Positions 33,476-43,070 of a stretch of 64,000 bases of DNA are shown piece by piece. The stretch is taken from NCBI RefSeq assembly GCF_013402815.2, contig NZ_CP058601.1, forward strand, positions 3,782,001-3,846,000. The letters are read 5' to 3'. Position numbers and translations under genes: made by a program. The notes beneath the pieces are model-generated. The model did no database searches and was not told the DNA's origin. It worked only from the letters and a program-made list of their open reading frames with translations. This DNA is from Natrinema halophilum. Its GTDB lineage: Archaea > Halobacteriota > Halobacteria > Halobacteriales > Natrialbaceae. Every line of letters begins with the position of its first letter. Positions within the stretch are counted from its first letter, which is position 1.

Positions 33476-33670
33476 TTACAGGCGGGTGACGTTGGTGGCG
33501 CGGGGGCCTTTTGGGGCCTGTTCGATGTCGAATTCGATGTCTGTGCCTTCTTCGAGGTCCGGACCGCCAACGTCTTCCATGTGGAAGAATACGTCATCGT
33601 CCGCGTCGTCCGTCGAAATGAAACCGTAGCCGCCTGTGTCGTTGAAGAAATCAACGTTTCCTTTCGCCAT
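33476..33670 (-). CDS. cspA: Cold-shock-domain protein
   Basis: A 64-residue single OB-fold protein, MAKGNVDFFNDTGGYGFIS ... DVFFHMEDV, ending GPRATNVTRL. Both RNA-binding motifs are present (GYGFIS and VFFHM, corresponding to RNP1 and RNP2). Such proteins bind single-stranded RNA/DNA and act as RNA chaperones. Very acidic, as in other haloarchaea. It stands alone with a pyrimidine-rich stretch after its stop that could terminate transcription. Confidence 0.95.
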   Translation of the reverse strand: MAKGNVDFFNDTGGYGFISTDDADDDVFFHMEDVGGPDLEEGTDIEFDIEQAPKGPRATNVTRL

Positions 33671-34112
33671 TGCATCTCAAGAGAGACCACCGATACGTAT
33701 AACAGTTTTGCTATAGATCGATTGTCGAAACAAAATATCCGGCGTGCAAAATACGACAATGGGGCGCCACAAATCGTTGAAACAACGAGTCCGATTTTTC
33801 TATTTCACCGAGATATTCGAGCGACGAACTTCGCCTGTTACGCCCTCGAGACAGCACCACTGCCACCTTACTGCCGGTCAGGGGTGTGTCGTCGATGGGG
33901 AAACCAGCCGAGAGACGGCCGACATTGGCGCTCTAGAACCGACTCTAACCGACCGTTCGTCCAGAACGGCTGATCGTACCGCTGGTCGAGTGAGTCGGAT
34001 CGAGAGTGACAGTCGTGAATCCTCGCTCTCGAATATCTTGTACGGGCGCTATTCATACCCAGGCAATCTCCAAATAGTACCGTTTAGGTGGGTACAATGG
34101 ATACGCCGTGGT
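33671..34112. other. Intergenic region
   Basis: No gene supported. The open frame that runs into the transporter gene from 33744 lacks family resemblance before the ATG at 34113. Promoters for the cold-shock gene and the transporter must lie here. Confidence 0.4.
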
Positions 34113-34838
34113 ATGTCCGAGGCACAGATCCGCAACGTACCGACGATAGCGCAGGTTGCGTTGATCGGGCTCTTCGTGACGGCGCTGGTGACTGCACAGT
34201 TGACCGCGTCGAAAGTGCTCGCATTCGAACTTCCGTTCGCGTTCCCGATCACCGGGACGCAACTCGCGCTTCCCGGTGCGGCACTCGCCTACGCGCTTAC
34301 CTTTCTCGCGAGCGACTGTTATACCGAACTGTACGGCAGGCGTGCCGCCCAGATCGTCGTCAACGTTGGATTCGTACTGAACTTCGTCGTCCTCGCGCTC
34401 GTCTGGTCGACGATCGCCGCACCGGCGGCCGACTCGAGCGTCGACCCCGATGCGTTTTCCACGGCGCTTGGCGCGTCGACGAACGTCGTCGTTGGAAGCC
34501 TACTCGCCTATATCGTCAGCCAGAACTGGGATGTGATCGTCTTCCACCGCATACGAGCGCGCACTGGTGCCGAGATGCTCTGGCTTCGTAACATCGCGTC
34601 GACGGCGAGCAGCCAGGCGATAGATACCGTCATCTTCGTCGCGGTCGCGTTCGCTATCGCACCCGCCGTTCTCGGTGTCGGTGTCGTTCTTCCCACGAAC
34701 GTCATTCTCTCGCTCATCGTGGGACAGTACCTGCTGAAACTCGTGATTGCCGTCCTCGACACGCCGATCGTGTACGCCATCGTCGCGCTCGTGCGCTCTC
34801 GAGAGGGCCTCACGGCCGAAGATGCTCCGTTCGTTTGA
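34113..34838 (+). CDS. Queuosine-precursor transporter (YhhQ/VUT family)
   Basis: A 241-residue protein with about six or seven membrane helices. The family signatures are LTASKVLAFELPF, the acidic helix SDCYTELYGRRAA and VVGSLLAYIVSQNWDV. YhhQ-type carriers import preQ0/preQ1-like deazapurines; in haloarchaea this would feed archaeosine or related tRNA modification. The ATG at 34113 (MSEAQIRN) fits the family, and upstream sequence in the same frame is non-conserved. It is 87 bases before the aminopeptidase gene. Confidence 0.85.
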   Translation: MSEAQIRNVPTIAQVALIGLFVTALVTAQLTASKVLAFELPFAFPITGTQLALPGAALAYALTFLASDCYTELYGRRAAQIVVNVGFVLNFVVLALVWSTIAAPAADSSVDPDAFSTALGASTNVVVGSLLAYIVSQNWDVIVFHRIRARTGAEMLWLRNIASTASSQAIDTVIFVAVAFAIAPAVLGVGVVLPTNVILSLIVGQYLLKLVIAVLDTPIVYAIVALVRSREGLTAEDAPFV

Positions 34839-34925
34839 TTTCCGTCCCGGGTTGCAGTCGTCGTTGGTCGTTCCCGTTGCACATCGAACGAGGAGCGTTT
34901 AGTAGCCCGCTCGAGAGTGACGAAT

Positions 34926-36023
34926 ATGGACGAACGAGTACGCGATCATGCCGCGGTGCTTGTCGACTGGAGCGCTCGCGTCGAGGCTGGCGACAACGTC
35001 GTCTGCTCCGTGGGACCGGATGCCCACGAACTGGCGGTCGCAGTGGCGGAGAAACTCGGTGAGCGCGGTGCGAATCTGCTCGCGACCTACAGTTCGGGTG
35101 AGATTATGCGGGCGTATCTCCGTGGCCACGATGGCGACTTCGATACGGATCCGGCCCACGAACTCGGCTTAATCGAAAACGCAGACGTCTATCTCTCGCT
35201 TGGCGGGGGGCGAAACACGAGTGCAACGGCCGATATCCCCGGAAAGCAGCGACAGGCGTATGATAGTGCCAGAACGGAGATTCGTGAGACCCGGTTGGGG
35301 ACGCGATGGGTGTCGACGGTGCACCCGACACGCTCGCTCGCTCAGCAGGCCGGTATGGCCTACGAGGAGTACCGGGAGTTCGCATACGACGCGATCCTTC
35401 GTGACTGGGAGTCCCTGGCCGAGGAGATGGCCCAGCTCAAAACCTTGCTCGACGACGGCGACGAGGTGCGCCTCGTGTCGAACGACACCGACCTGCGGAT
35501 GCGGATCGACGGTCGCACGGCGGTCAACAGCGCGGCGTCTGTCGCGTACGACTCCCACAACCTGCCCAGCGGGGAAGTCTTCACCGCCCCCGAGGCCGCC
35601 GCCGGTGCGGTGACCTTCGACGTACCCATGACGATTCGGGGCGAATCGGTTCGAAACGTCCGTCTCGAGTTCGAAGCGGGCGAAGTCGTCGACTTCGAAG
35701 CTGAACGAGGCGAAGAGGTACTCGATGCCGTCCTCGAAACCGACGACGGCGCACGCCGACTGGGTGAACTCGGGATCGGAATGAACCGCGGTATCGACCG
35801 GCACACCGACAACATTCTCTTCGACGAGAAAATGGGTGATACCGTTCACCTGGCGCTCGGTCGAGCATACGACGCCTGTCTCCCCACCGGAGAGACCGGC
35901 AACGAATCGGCCGTTCACGTCGATCTGATCACAGACGTGAGCGAAGATTCTCGTCTCGAGATCGACGGGACTGTCGTCCAGCGGGACGGAGTCTTTCTAT
36001 TTGAGGATGGTTTCGAGGGGTAG
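34926..36023 (+). CDS. M29-family aminopeptidase (AmpS-like)
   Basis: A 365-residue metallopeptidase that would release N-terminal amino acids from peptides in the cytoplasm. Family elements seen are the N-terminal domain with LEAGDNVV-like RVEAGDNVVC, the substrate-domain motif LPSGEVFTAPE, and the C-terminal metal site around GELGIGMNRG, HTDNILFDEKMG and VHLALG. The ATG at 34926 gives MDERVRDHA; a GTG at 34917 would add three residues. Convincing family match; the exact metal ligands were not individually checked. Confidence 0.88.
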   Translation: MDERVRDHAAVLVDWSARVEAGDNVVCSVGPDAHELAVAVAEKLGERGANLLATYSSGEIMRAYLRGHDGDFDTDPAHELGLIENADVYLSLGGGRNTSATADIPGKQRQAYDSARTEIRETRLGTRWVSTVHPTRSLAQQAGMAYEEYREFAYDAILRDWESLAEEMAQLKTLLDDGDEVRLVSNDTDLRMRIDGRTAVNSAASVAYDSHNLPSGEVFTAPEAAAGAVTFDVPMTIRGESVRNVRLEFEAGEVVDFEAERGEEVLDAVLETDDGARRLGELGIGMNRGIDRHTDNILFDEKMGDTVHLALGRAYDACLPTGETGNESAVHVDLITDVSEDSRLEIDGTVVQRDGVFLFEDGFEG

Positions 36024-36341
36024 GGCCCGTGCCGGATAGATCGGGCGACGGATCGTAGGGGCCGCGTACGATCCCGAAGGCCGGGCCGAAGCACCGAAGC
36101 CGATCCATACTGATACGTACGCTCCCTCGAGTACCACCATACGGTAGTCGCTCCTTCTCGGTCGTCGCGTTCGAATCGAGACGTCGTATCTACCTTCGTC
36201 TGCAGGCCTGCAGGAAGTGGACCCGTCGATGACGCGTGACCGCTACGCGGCGTCGTTTACTGCCAGAACGGCCCGGGTGTGCCCGAGAGCCTCTCCAATG
36301 ATCGTCGGTTTCGTCACGTTCTCGGGTCTCGAGGCCGAACG
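36024..36341. other. Intergenic region
   Basis: About 320 bases with no gene. It contains CCTGCAGG palindromes near 36205-36215 and a possible promoter for the DUF309 gene. Confidence 0.4.
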
Positions 36342-36962
36342 ATGAGTATGCGCGATCGGCTCAAAGCAGGCGTCGCTATATTCAACGACGGCCACTATCA
36401 CGCGGCCCACGACGCCTGGGAGGACCATTGGCTCGACCTCGAGTCCGGCACTGACGACGAGCGATTGCTCCACGGCCTCATTCAGTACAGCGCTGCGGTC
36501 TATCACGCTCGTGAGCGAAACTGGCAGGGCGCAGTCGGGTTGGCCGAGAGCGCCGGAGAGTATCTCGCGGACCTGCCCGCTGACTATCGCGATCTCCAAC
36601 TCGAGCCGGTACGGTCGTCGTTATCTCGACTTGCAGCCGATCCCGAAGTAATCGAGCGACGGCCGCCGACGCGGATCGAACATGAGGGCACTGCGCCGAG
36701 GCTGGCGGATATTGGATTCGAGCCGACGGCGATAGCGGCGGTCGTCCTTGCCGAGGAATTCGGTTACGAAGAGGAACCCGTCGAACAAGCGTGTGCGTAC
36801 GCACGACAGGACCTCCAGGATGGCGCAGACGGCAGCCGATTCATCACGCTGTTGTTCGATTTCGTCCGTGAGGCGGAGCATCGGGGGATCGTCTTCAAAC
36901 GACTCACGGCTCACGTCGGAAGGCGACAGGCTCGAGAAGCGGACGTAGACGGTCTGTTCTAA
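36342..36962 (+). CDS. DUF309-domain protein
   Basis: A 206-residue helical protein with the DUF309 motif near its start: FNDGHYHAAHDAWEDHW, then LLHGLIQYSAAVYHARERNW. The pattern of His, Asp and Glu suggests a metal or small-ligand site. The second half (about 120-206) is a haloarchaeal extension. Function unknown. The ATG at 36342 gives MSMRDRLK; the longer frame from 36279 is not conserved. Confidence 0.8.
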   Translation: MSMRDRLKAGVAIFNDGHYHAAHDAWEDHWLDLESGTDDERLLHGLIQYSAAVYHARERNWQGAVGLAESAGEYLADLPADYRDLQLEPVRSSLSRLAADPEVIERRPPTRIEHEGTAPRLADIGFEPTAIAAVVLAEEFGYEEEPVEQACAYARQDLQDGADGSRFITLLFDFVREAEHRGIVFKRLTAHVGRRQAREADVDGLF

Positions 36963-37470
36963 AGAACTATCGAGGGCAAGTTCCACGTCGGAGATACCCT
37001 TTCCGAATCCCTCAGCTCTGGAATACTCGTCACGAAGCTCCGAGTAACGTTCAAGCAAGTGCTTCCCGGAGTGTGGTTTAAACTGACGAGCGATAGTATA
37101 GTGACAGTATTTCGATCGCGCCGACCGGAAGGCGACGGTGAGTCTGGCAGGGGCTCGAGACGGCGCCCCTCGGCGAAATCCAGTCTGATTACCGCCCTCT
37201 AAGACCCCTCCCACGGGTTCAGTCAGTGCGTCTGTCTCGGCCGAGGTTGGTGAGCCGTTCAACCACGTCCACCGCGCTTGCCACGAAGGGAGTGTGAGTA
37301 GACAGCTACGGGAACCAGGAAAACGCTCGGCCTGCAGCGTCTGAGGTCGTTTACTCGATTCGCAGTACTCGTGATGTCGTATTGTCGCGCGTGATAGATA
37401 CATGATACCACCGACCGTTCGACAGCCGAATCGCATGGTACTTATCGCCGCTTTCCCTCACACCGAACGA
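36963..37470. other. Intergenic region with a short protein-like remnant
   Basis: On the minus strand, about 36975-37130 reads KYCHYTIARQFKPHSGKHLLERYSELRDEYSR (here split: KYCHYTIARQFKPHSGKH and LLERYSELRDEYSR), which has convincing codon use but no start, stop or family that I can name. The rest holds the azf promoter (TACTTATCG near 37440). Confidence 0.35.
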
Positions 37471-38220
37471 ATGGCACAGTCAGTCCTGCTCACGGGGGCT
37501 GCGGGGCGGGTCGGAGAGGCAATTCTCGGCGGCCTCGCGGATGATCACGAGTGGCGGTTGTTGGATCGCGATCCGCCGACGGACGACCAGCCGGGTGAGT
37601 TCGTCGTTGCAGATATCTCCGATGTGGATACCGTCCGCGACGCGATGGACGGTATCGACGTCGTGGTCCACCTGGCGGGCGATCCCCGACCGGAAGCGCC
37701 GTGGGACAGCGTCCTGGCCAACAACATCGACGGCACGCAGACGATATTCGAAGCGGCTGTCGACGCTGGCGTCGAGAAGGTCGTCTTCGCCTCATCGAAC
37801 CACGCCGTCGGTGCCTACGAGACAACTGAACGGACGCCGGAGCTGTACCGGACGCACGACGATTACCGTCTCGACGGGACGGAACTCCCCCGACCGAGCA
37901 ACCTCTATGGCGTCTCGAAAGCGGCTGGCGAAACGCTAGGGCGGTACTACCACGACGAACACGGCATTTCCGTCGTCTGCGTGCGCATCGGAAATCTCAC
38001 CGAGGGCCACCCGCCGATCGACTACGAGCGCGGACAAGCGATGTGGCTCTCCTACCGGGACTGTGCGCACCTCTTCGATCGCTGTATCCGCGCTGACTAC
38101 GACTACGAGATCGTTTACGGTATCTCCGACAACGACCGGAAGTACTATTCTCTCGAGCGTGCCCGCGACGAGCTGGGCTATGACCCGCAGGACAATTCTG
38201 CCGAATTCCTCGACGAGTAG
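37471..38220 (+). CDS. azf: NAD-dependent glucose-6-phosphate dehydrogenase (Azf-like, SDR)
   Basis: A 249-residue extended short-chain dehydrogenase/epimerase. Motifs are the Rossmann loop LLTGAAGRVGE, HLAGDPRP, the catalytic Ser region VFASSNHAVG and the Tyr-x3-Lys pair YGVSK. It closely resembles the Haloferax glucose-6-phosphate dehydrogenase Azf, which belongs to this family rather than to Zwf; in haloarchaea it starts the oxidative pentose phosphate pathway. Uronate dehydrogenase is the main alternative. A TATA-like box at about 37440 precedes the ATG at 37471 by about 30 bases, indicating a leaderless or nearly leaderless message. Confidence 0.75.
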   Translation: MAQSVLLTGAAGRVGEAILGGLADDHEWRLLDRDPPTDDQPGEFVVADISDVDTVRDAMDGIDVVVHLAGDPRPEAPWDSVLANNIDGTQTIFEAAVDAGVEKVVFASSNHAVGAYETTERTPELYRTHDDYRLDGTELPRPSNLYGVSKAAGETLGRYYHDEHGISVVCVRIGNLTEGHPPIDYERGQAMWLSYRDCAHLFDRCIRADYDYEIVYGISDNDRKYYSLERARDELGYDPQDNSAEFLDE

Positions 38221-38552
38221 GGGTCACAGCAACGCCTTTATGGGATTGAGGTACCGTGTTTGCTGGTTACATTTCGCCTCCTTTCTTCGTCGTCGTGCGC
38301 GGCGTATTGGTGGCAGTCGTATCGGCGGTTGCCGCCATCGGCTGATTCGCCCATGATTTCTCACGTGGACTATCCATTTCCTTCGTTGTCTATCGTCGGG
38401 AGGGTATTTCGAAAGCTCAGTTTCCTGGCCGTGGGTGAGCGATGCGAAACAGCGACCCGAGGAGCAGTCGACCCGAGAGCATCCCAGCCGATCAAGGCTG
38501 AGGGCCGATAACCGGTATTTTGCCAGTAAGCGATACGCTACTGGTGGAGGCC
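38221..38552. other. Intergenic region
   Basis: No gene seen in about 330 bases between the azf-like stop and the convergent lipoprotein gene. Confidence 0.4.
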
Positions 38553-39551
38553 TTAACAGACCTGTGTATGCACCTTTGTCCTGGCAATCCTGCTACCGTC
38601 GCGGTAAAGCCCGAGCTTCTGGTCGGTGTCCATGTTCACCCAGATCGTCTTGGATCCATGCTTCGGGACTGAGACAGTGCCCGTTTGCATAGTCCCAAGC
38701 ACCTTCCACGTTACCGTCACCTCCCTCTTTTCGTAACTCTCGATCCGGAACTGCGCTTTTTTCTTCTCTTCCTTGTAGCAGACGCTATCGAGGTCAACTG
38801 CGATCTCGCGGTTCTTCTCGTCCGTTTGATCATCTTCGTCTCGGTCGCCGTCGCCGTTGTCGTCGCCGTTGTCGCCGTCGCCGTTGTCGTCACCGTTGTC
38901 GCCGTCGCCATTGTCGTCACCGTTGTCGCCGTCGCCATTGTCGTCACCGTTGTCGCCGTCGCCATTGTCGTCACCGTTGTCGCCGTCGCCATTGTCGTCA
39001 CCGTTGTCGCCGTCGCCATTGTCGTCACCGTTGTCGCCGTCGCCATTGTCGTCACCGTTGTCGCCGTCGCCATTGTCGTCACCGTTGTCGCCGTCGCCAT
39101 TGTCGTCACCGTTGCCATCATCAGGGACGCACTCTCCGCCACTTATCGTAAGGACGGCGTTCCCCGCCTCCCCAGAGAAAACAACTGAAGCACTACTGAT
39201 CGTCCCACCTCCGCTTTTGTACACGTCAAAATGGATTGCTCCCTGGTCCCCACCGGGGCGGTACCCCTCTACGGAATCAGCTGTCGAGCCATCGTCAAAT
39301 GTCACGTGGAGTACCGCGTCCTGTATGGTAGCTTGCCCCCCTGGCGTCAGTATCCAGTGCCAGTATCCCTTCTCTTCGGGGCAATTCTGTGTTGCATGCT
39401 CACTCCCGTTTTGTCCGTTCCAATCAAGCGTTGTCTCTCCATTGTCATCGGCAGGGGCACCCTCTTGAGCGCTTCCTGTACAGCCGCTCAATCCTGCTAT
39501 TGTCACTCCACTGGCAAGCAGCACCTCTCGTCGGCTTGGCTTCTGAGCCAT
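38553..39551 (-). CDS. Tat lipoprotein with ten Asp/Asn/Gly repeats
   Basis: A 332-residue exported protein. The N-terminus has a Tat motif (SRREVLLASG) and a lipobox (LSGC near residue 23), so lipid anchoring is likely. A beta-rich domain follows (about 40-165). Then come ten nearly identical nine-residue units of type NGDDNGDGD, and a C-terminal domain with KREVTVTWKVLGTMQTG. The repeats are so acidic that they could bind calcium, as DxDxDG-like loops do, or act as a hydrated spacer. Function unknown. Confidence 0.8.
   Translation of the reverse strand: MAQKPSRREVLLASGVTIAGLSGCTGSAQEGAPADDNGETTLDWNGQNGSEHATQNCPEEKGYWHWILTPGGQATIQDAVLHVTFDDGSTADSVEGYRPGGDQGAIHFDVYKSGGGTISSASVVFSGEAGNAVLTISGGECVPDDGNGDDNGDGDNGDDNGDGDNGDDNGDGDNGDDNGDGDNGDDNGDGDNGDDNGDGDNGDDNGDGDNGDDNGDGDNGDDNGDGDNGDDNGDGDRDEDDQTDEKNREIAVDLDSVCYKEEKKKAQFRIESYEKREVTVTWKVLGTMQTGTVSVPKHGSKTIWVNMDTDQKLGLYRDGSRIARTKVHTQVC
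38847..39113 (-). repeat. 27-bp tandem repeat array, about ten units
   Basis: Ten copies of a 27-base unit (plus-strand core GTCGCCGTCGCCATTGTCG) that keep the reading frame of the lipoprotein gene. Only the first two units carry a G in place of A at one position, so the array probably expanded recently by slippage or unequal recombination. Confidence 0.9.
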
Positions 39552-39776
39552 AGACTCCTGAATTCTCCCCTAATACATTGTTAATAGCAGCAGATTGGAA
39601 TTATTATGTACGCCGAATTAAGGTGTGGCTTTAATTACTTGACCGGTATTTGACCAATAACTACACGACAACTGATCGTACTTTCACTTCTGTCTGATCG
39701 TCACGGGGCGATCGAGAGCCGGCAACCCCCTCGGACGAGCCGCGCCCTTTTGCCATTTGGCGTCGGACCAGTTCGC

Positions 39777-40748
39777 ATGGAGTACACCACCCTCGGTTCC
39801 ACGGGGATGACGGTCAGCCGCATCTGTCTTGGCTGCATGAGTTTCGGCACCGGTCAGGAGTGGATGCTCGACCCCGACGAGAGTCAGGCCCTCATCGACC
39901 GCGCGATCGACCTCGGAATCAACTTTTTCGACACCGCGAACGTCTACTCGACGGGCGAATCCGAAGCAATTCTGGGCGAGGCTCTCGAAGGATACGACCG
40001 CGATTCGCAAGTCGTCGCCACCAAGGTTTTCGCCGAGATGGATTCCGATAACCCGAACGCGAGTGGTCTCTCCCGCAAAGCGATCGAGCAGGAACTCGCG
40101 GCAAGCCTCGAGCGGCTGGGGATGGAGACGATCGATCTGTACCAGACCCACCGCTGGGATTACGAGACGCCGATCGAACAAACGCTGCGCGCGCTCGACG
40201 ATGCAGTCCGGCGTGGACAGGTTCGGTACGTCGGCACCTCCTCGATGTGGGCCCACCAGTTCGCCGAGGCGCTGCAGACCAGCGACACACTGGATCTCGA
40301 GCGGTTTGCAACGATGCAAAACCACTACAACGTTCTGTACCGCGAGGAGGAACGCGAGATGCTGCCGCTGTGTGAGAAAGAGAACGTTGGCGTCGTCCCG
40401 TGGTCGCCGCTAGCCCGTGGCGTCGCAGCTCGGTCCCATCAGGACATCGAGTCCACTACGCGCGGACGGACCGACAAGTACCTCGAGCAGATGTCCTATC
40501 TCCAGGGCGGCGGCGAGGAAATCAACGAGCGGGTGCAGGAACTCGCCGACGAGAAGGGCGTTTCAATGGCCCAGATTTCGCTCGCCTGGCTGCTCCACAA
40601 GGACTGGGTCGACGCGCCCATCGTCGGCACGACGAGCGTCGAGCATCTCGAAGACGCGGTCGAAGCCCTCGAGATCGATCTGACAGAATCGGAGATGGAG
40701 TATCTCGAAGATCCCTACGAGCCGCTTCCCGTGGCGGGCCACGAATAG
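39777..40748 (+). CDS. Aldo/keto reductase
   Basis: A 323-residue NADPH-dependent reductase of the TIM-barrel AKR superfamily. The catalytic tetrad positions are visible: Asp and Tyr in FFDTANVYSTG, Lys in VVATKVF and His in YQTHRWD. C-terminal cofactor-binding residues are in PIVGTTSVEHLEDAV. Substrate unpredictable; haloarchaeal members are often annotated as sugar or general aldehyde reductases. The ATG at 39777 gives MEYTTLGSTG, the normal family start. Confidence 0.9.
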   Translation: MEYTTLGSTGMTVSRICLGCMSFGTGQEWMLDPDESQALIDRAIDLGINFFDTANVYSTGESEAILGEALEGYDRDSQVVATKVFAEMDSDNPNASGLSRKAIEQELAASLERLGMETIDLYQTHRWDYETPIEQTLRALDDAVRRGQVRYVGTSSMWAHQFAEALQTSDTLDLERFATMQNHYNVLYREEEREMLPLCEKENVGVVPWSPLARGVAARSHQDIESTTRGRTDKYLEQMSYLQGGGEEINERVQELADEKGVSMAQISLAWLLHKDWVDAPIVGTTSVEHLEDAVEALEIDLTESEMEYLEDPYEPLPVAGHE

Positions 40749-40832
40749 GGTCGTCTGTGGCAGTCGATACGAACCGAACGCGGTAGCGTCGTCGTTCTCG
40801 ACCTGCGATCCCAATTCGACGCCGCGCGTCGG

Positions 40833-41705
40833 TTAGAGTAGGTCGGCATCTTGCAACACTTCGGCAACCCGCTCGAGGTGAGCCGTATGCTCCTCGGCCT
40901 CGAGCTCGTGGTACATCGTCGTGATCGAGAGGTAGTCGGCACCGAGGTCGTGCCAGGCCTGGGCCCGATCGATCCACTCGTCTTCTTCGTCCGGGACTGC
41001 GTACATCCGACCGCCGAGGCCGATCTCGTCGGGATCGCGACCAGCCTCTTCGGCGTATTCGTAGAGATCCGCGAGGTGTGCCTCAGCCTCGTCTCCGGGC
41101 TGGAATTGCGGGAGCCAGCCGTCGGCGAGTCGGGCGACGCGCCGCTTGACCGGGTCGGCCATCCCGCCCATCCAGATCGGAATCGGCTGCTGGATCGGAA
41201 GCGGCTTGATTCCGACATCTGGAATCTCGTGAAACTCGCCGTCGTATTCGACGAGTTCGTCCGTCCAGAGTCGTCTGAGCAACTCGATCTGTTCCTCGAT
41301 CCGTCGGCCGCGCTGTGAGAAGTCTTCGCCCAGCGCGACGTACTCGGGTTCGTTCCAGCCGACGCCGACGCCCAAGCGGAACCGACCGTCGGTAAAGCGA
41401 TCCACCTGAGCGGCCTGCTTTGCCACCAGCGCGGTCTGGCGTTGCGGAAGGACGAGGATTCCGGGCATGAACGCCAGGTCCTCGGTCTGACCCGCCAGGT
41501 ACGAATAGGTGGTCAGCGGTTCGTGGAACGTATTCTCGTAATCGTACGGCCCGTCCCACCCCTCGCGGTCCGGATTCACGCCGAGGACGTGATCGTACGC
41601 AACGACGTGTTCGTATCCTGATTCTTCGACCCGCTGTGCATAGTCGGCGATCGTCTGCGGGTCGTGTCCAATCTCGAGTTGCGGGAAGACAGTCCCAATC
41701 TCCAT
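40833..41705 (-). CDS. LLM-class F420-dependent oxidoreductase
   Basis: A 290-residue luciferase-like monooxygenase-fold enzyme, MEIGTVFPQLEIG ... VVAYDHVLGV ... GRFRLGVGVGWNEPEY. The GVGVGWNEPE motif is typical of coenzyme-F420 users in this class. Substrate unknown. It converges with the aldo/keto reductase gene (gap about 85 bases), and the two could form a redox pair only by proximity. Confidence 0.88.
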   Translation of the reverse strand: MEIGTVFPQLEIGHDPQTIADYAQRVEESGYEHVVAYDHVLGVNPDREGWDGPYDYENTFHEPLTTYSYLAGQTEDLAFMPGILVLPQRQTALVAKQAAQVDRFTDGRFRLGVGVGWNEPEYVALGEDFSQRGRRIEEQIELLRRLWTDELVEYDGEFHEIPDVGIKPLPIQQPIPIWMGGMADPVKRRVARLADGWLPQFQPGDEAEAHLADLYEYAEEAGRDPDEIGLGGRMYAVPDEEDEWIDRAQAWHDLGADYLSITTMYHELEAEEHTAHLERVAEVLQDADLL

Positions 41706-41849
41706 ATCACGTCTTCACCGGAGACGAACTTGAAAGTGCACCAACCTGATGAGACGAGATTGGTGGTGACGGGATATCGGATCCACGAACGCGGCTACGA
41801 CCGCCGTCGCACCGCAATCTCCTTTCCGACGGCACCCGTTCACTCAGCC

Positions 41850-42224
41850 ATGTCTCCTGATTCAGCGCCATCCGATACCACGCCAACCGACGCCGAATCT
41901 GCCTGCTTCGAGGCCGGCATCAAGTTCGGTTCGCTCTATCACCAGTTCGCAGGGACGCCGATCTCACCCGAAAGCGTCTCGAGCCTCACGACTGCGATGG
42001 AGCAATCGATCGAAAACCAACCCCACTGCAGCGACGTCACCGTCGACGTCCGAACCAACGAACTCGAGACCGCACTCGCCGACTCGAGCGCAGATTACAC
42101 TGAACTGACGGGTCGCTTTCTCGAAGTCGAGATCGTCGTCGACTACGAGGGCTGTGAGGTCGTCACCCGCATGGAAATGCAAGACGGCTATCCGCTGATG
42201 CGACTCGAGTCAGTCCGTAGCTGA
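41850..42224 (+). CDS. mptD: Archaeal dihydroneopterin aldolase (MptD, DUF381)
   Basis: A 124-residue protein with the MptD pattern EAGIKFGSLYHQFAGTPIS, then AMEQSIENQP and late VVTRMEMQDGYPLMRLE. The family splits 7,8-dihydroneopterin to the 6-hydroxymethyl pterin in archaeal folate/methanopterin synthesis. The ATG at 41850 gives an acidic Ser/Pro/Thr-rich leader of about 18 residues before the fold. It diverges from the LLM gene, so both promoters lie in the 144-base gap. Confidence 0.82.
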   Translation: MSPDSAPSDTTPTDAESACFEAGIKFGSLYHQFAGTPISPESVSSLTTAMEQSIENQPHCSDVTVDVRTNELETALADSSADYTELTGRFLEVEIVVDYEGCEVVTRMEMQDGYPLMRLESVRS

Positions 42225-42549
42225 AAGTAGCGTCGCTGGCGATCGGTCGACACTCTCACTCCACGCTCGGCCTCCCGCTCACGCTCACGCTCACCCACAT
42301 CCTCACGCGCTTCCTTCCTCCCTCTGCGATAGCGAAGGAAAAAGTGGACCGTTCAACGTCAGCTTTCCGGTTCAACGCCGGTATCGCTCCGTTCGACGAC
42401 GGAATTATTCGAGCCGACGTACACGCATCGTCTCGAGGACCTTCCTTTCGAAATTCGTTCACCGTTCGACCGATATCGGGCCGCTCTCCGCCAGTTTCAC
42501 TTTCACTTTCGGGCTATCTTTTAACCTCGCCGGCAGCAAAGACGGTGAT
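42225..42549. other. Intergenic region
   Basis: No gene supported. A run of CTCACGCTCACGCTCACCCAC near 42275 is a short imperfect CTCACG repeat. A TATA-like CTTTTAAC at about 42521 serves the next gene, 29 bases before its ATG. Confidence 0.4.
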
Positions 42550-43002
42550 ATGAGCCAAGCGACGTTCGGTGATGACGAACTGTTCGGAGAAGCGGCCAAC
42601 GAAATGCGCGAGGACGTCGAAACCTCGCTTGCGGATGCCTGGGCTGCGCTTCCCGACGCCGACGACGTCTGGGAGGCGGACGCCGACAACGTGTTGGGCG
42701 TTCTCAACGGCCTCAACTCCGCGCTGAACGCCGGCGATGCAGAGGACCATCTCCGCGACGCGAAGAAGTGGTTTACCATGGGTCAGCGAGCCGACGCCTT
42801 CGACGATGCCGATGATCTCGAGGCGGAAATCGCCGATCTCGAGGATGCCATCGCGGACATCTCGGACGCCGAAGAGCAGGTCGGTGAACTCACCACGACG
42901 ATCCCGGCGCTTCGCGGAACGCTCGAAGACGCAGGTCCCGATACCGAAGCAGACGACGAAGCGGATGCTACAGACGAGGACGGGGACGAAGCCGAAGCAT
43001 AA
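42550..43002 (+). CDS. DUF5790-family protein
   Basis: A 150-residue acidic helical protein (MSQATFGDDELFGEAANEMR, then long Asp/Glu/Ala helices and a disordered acidic tail). It matches the haloarchaea-restricted DUF5790 family, whose function is not known. The central repeat-like segment LEAEIADLEDAIADI predicts a short coiled coil. Leaderless start inferred from the TATA spacing. Confidence 0.8.
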   Translation: MSQATFGDDELFGEAANEMREDVETSLADAWAALPDADDVWEADADNVLGVLNGLNSALNAGDAEDHLRDAKKWFTMGQRADAFDDADDLEAEIADLEDAIADISDAEEQVGELTTTIPALRGTLEDAGPDTEADDEADATDEDGDEAEA

Positions 43003-43070
43003 CCGATCTCGTCCAGTTCCACGACCGCGACAGTTCGTCATCTCGCGTCTCGAACGGCGTTCAGGTCCAG

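Noticed and set aside
36621-37436. 271-codon minus-strand frame across the DUF309 gene
   Set aside because: Its left half is antisense to the DUF309 gene. Only a short middle part looks protein-like and is described as a remnant.
38857-39468. Long Ser/Pro/Leu and Val/Ala repeat proteins on the plus strand
   Set aside because: They are other-frame readings of the NGDDNGDGD repeat array. The minus-strand gene has the Tat signal and lipobox.
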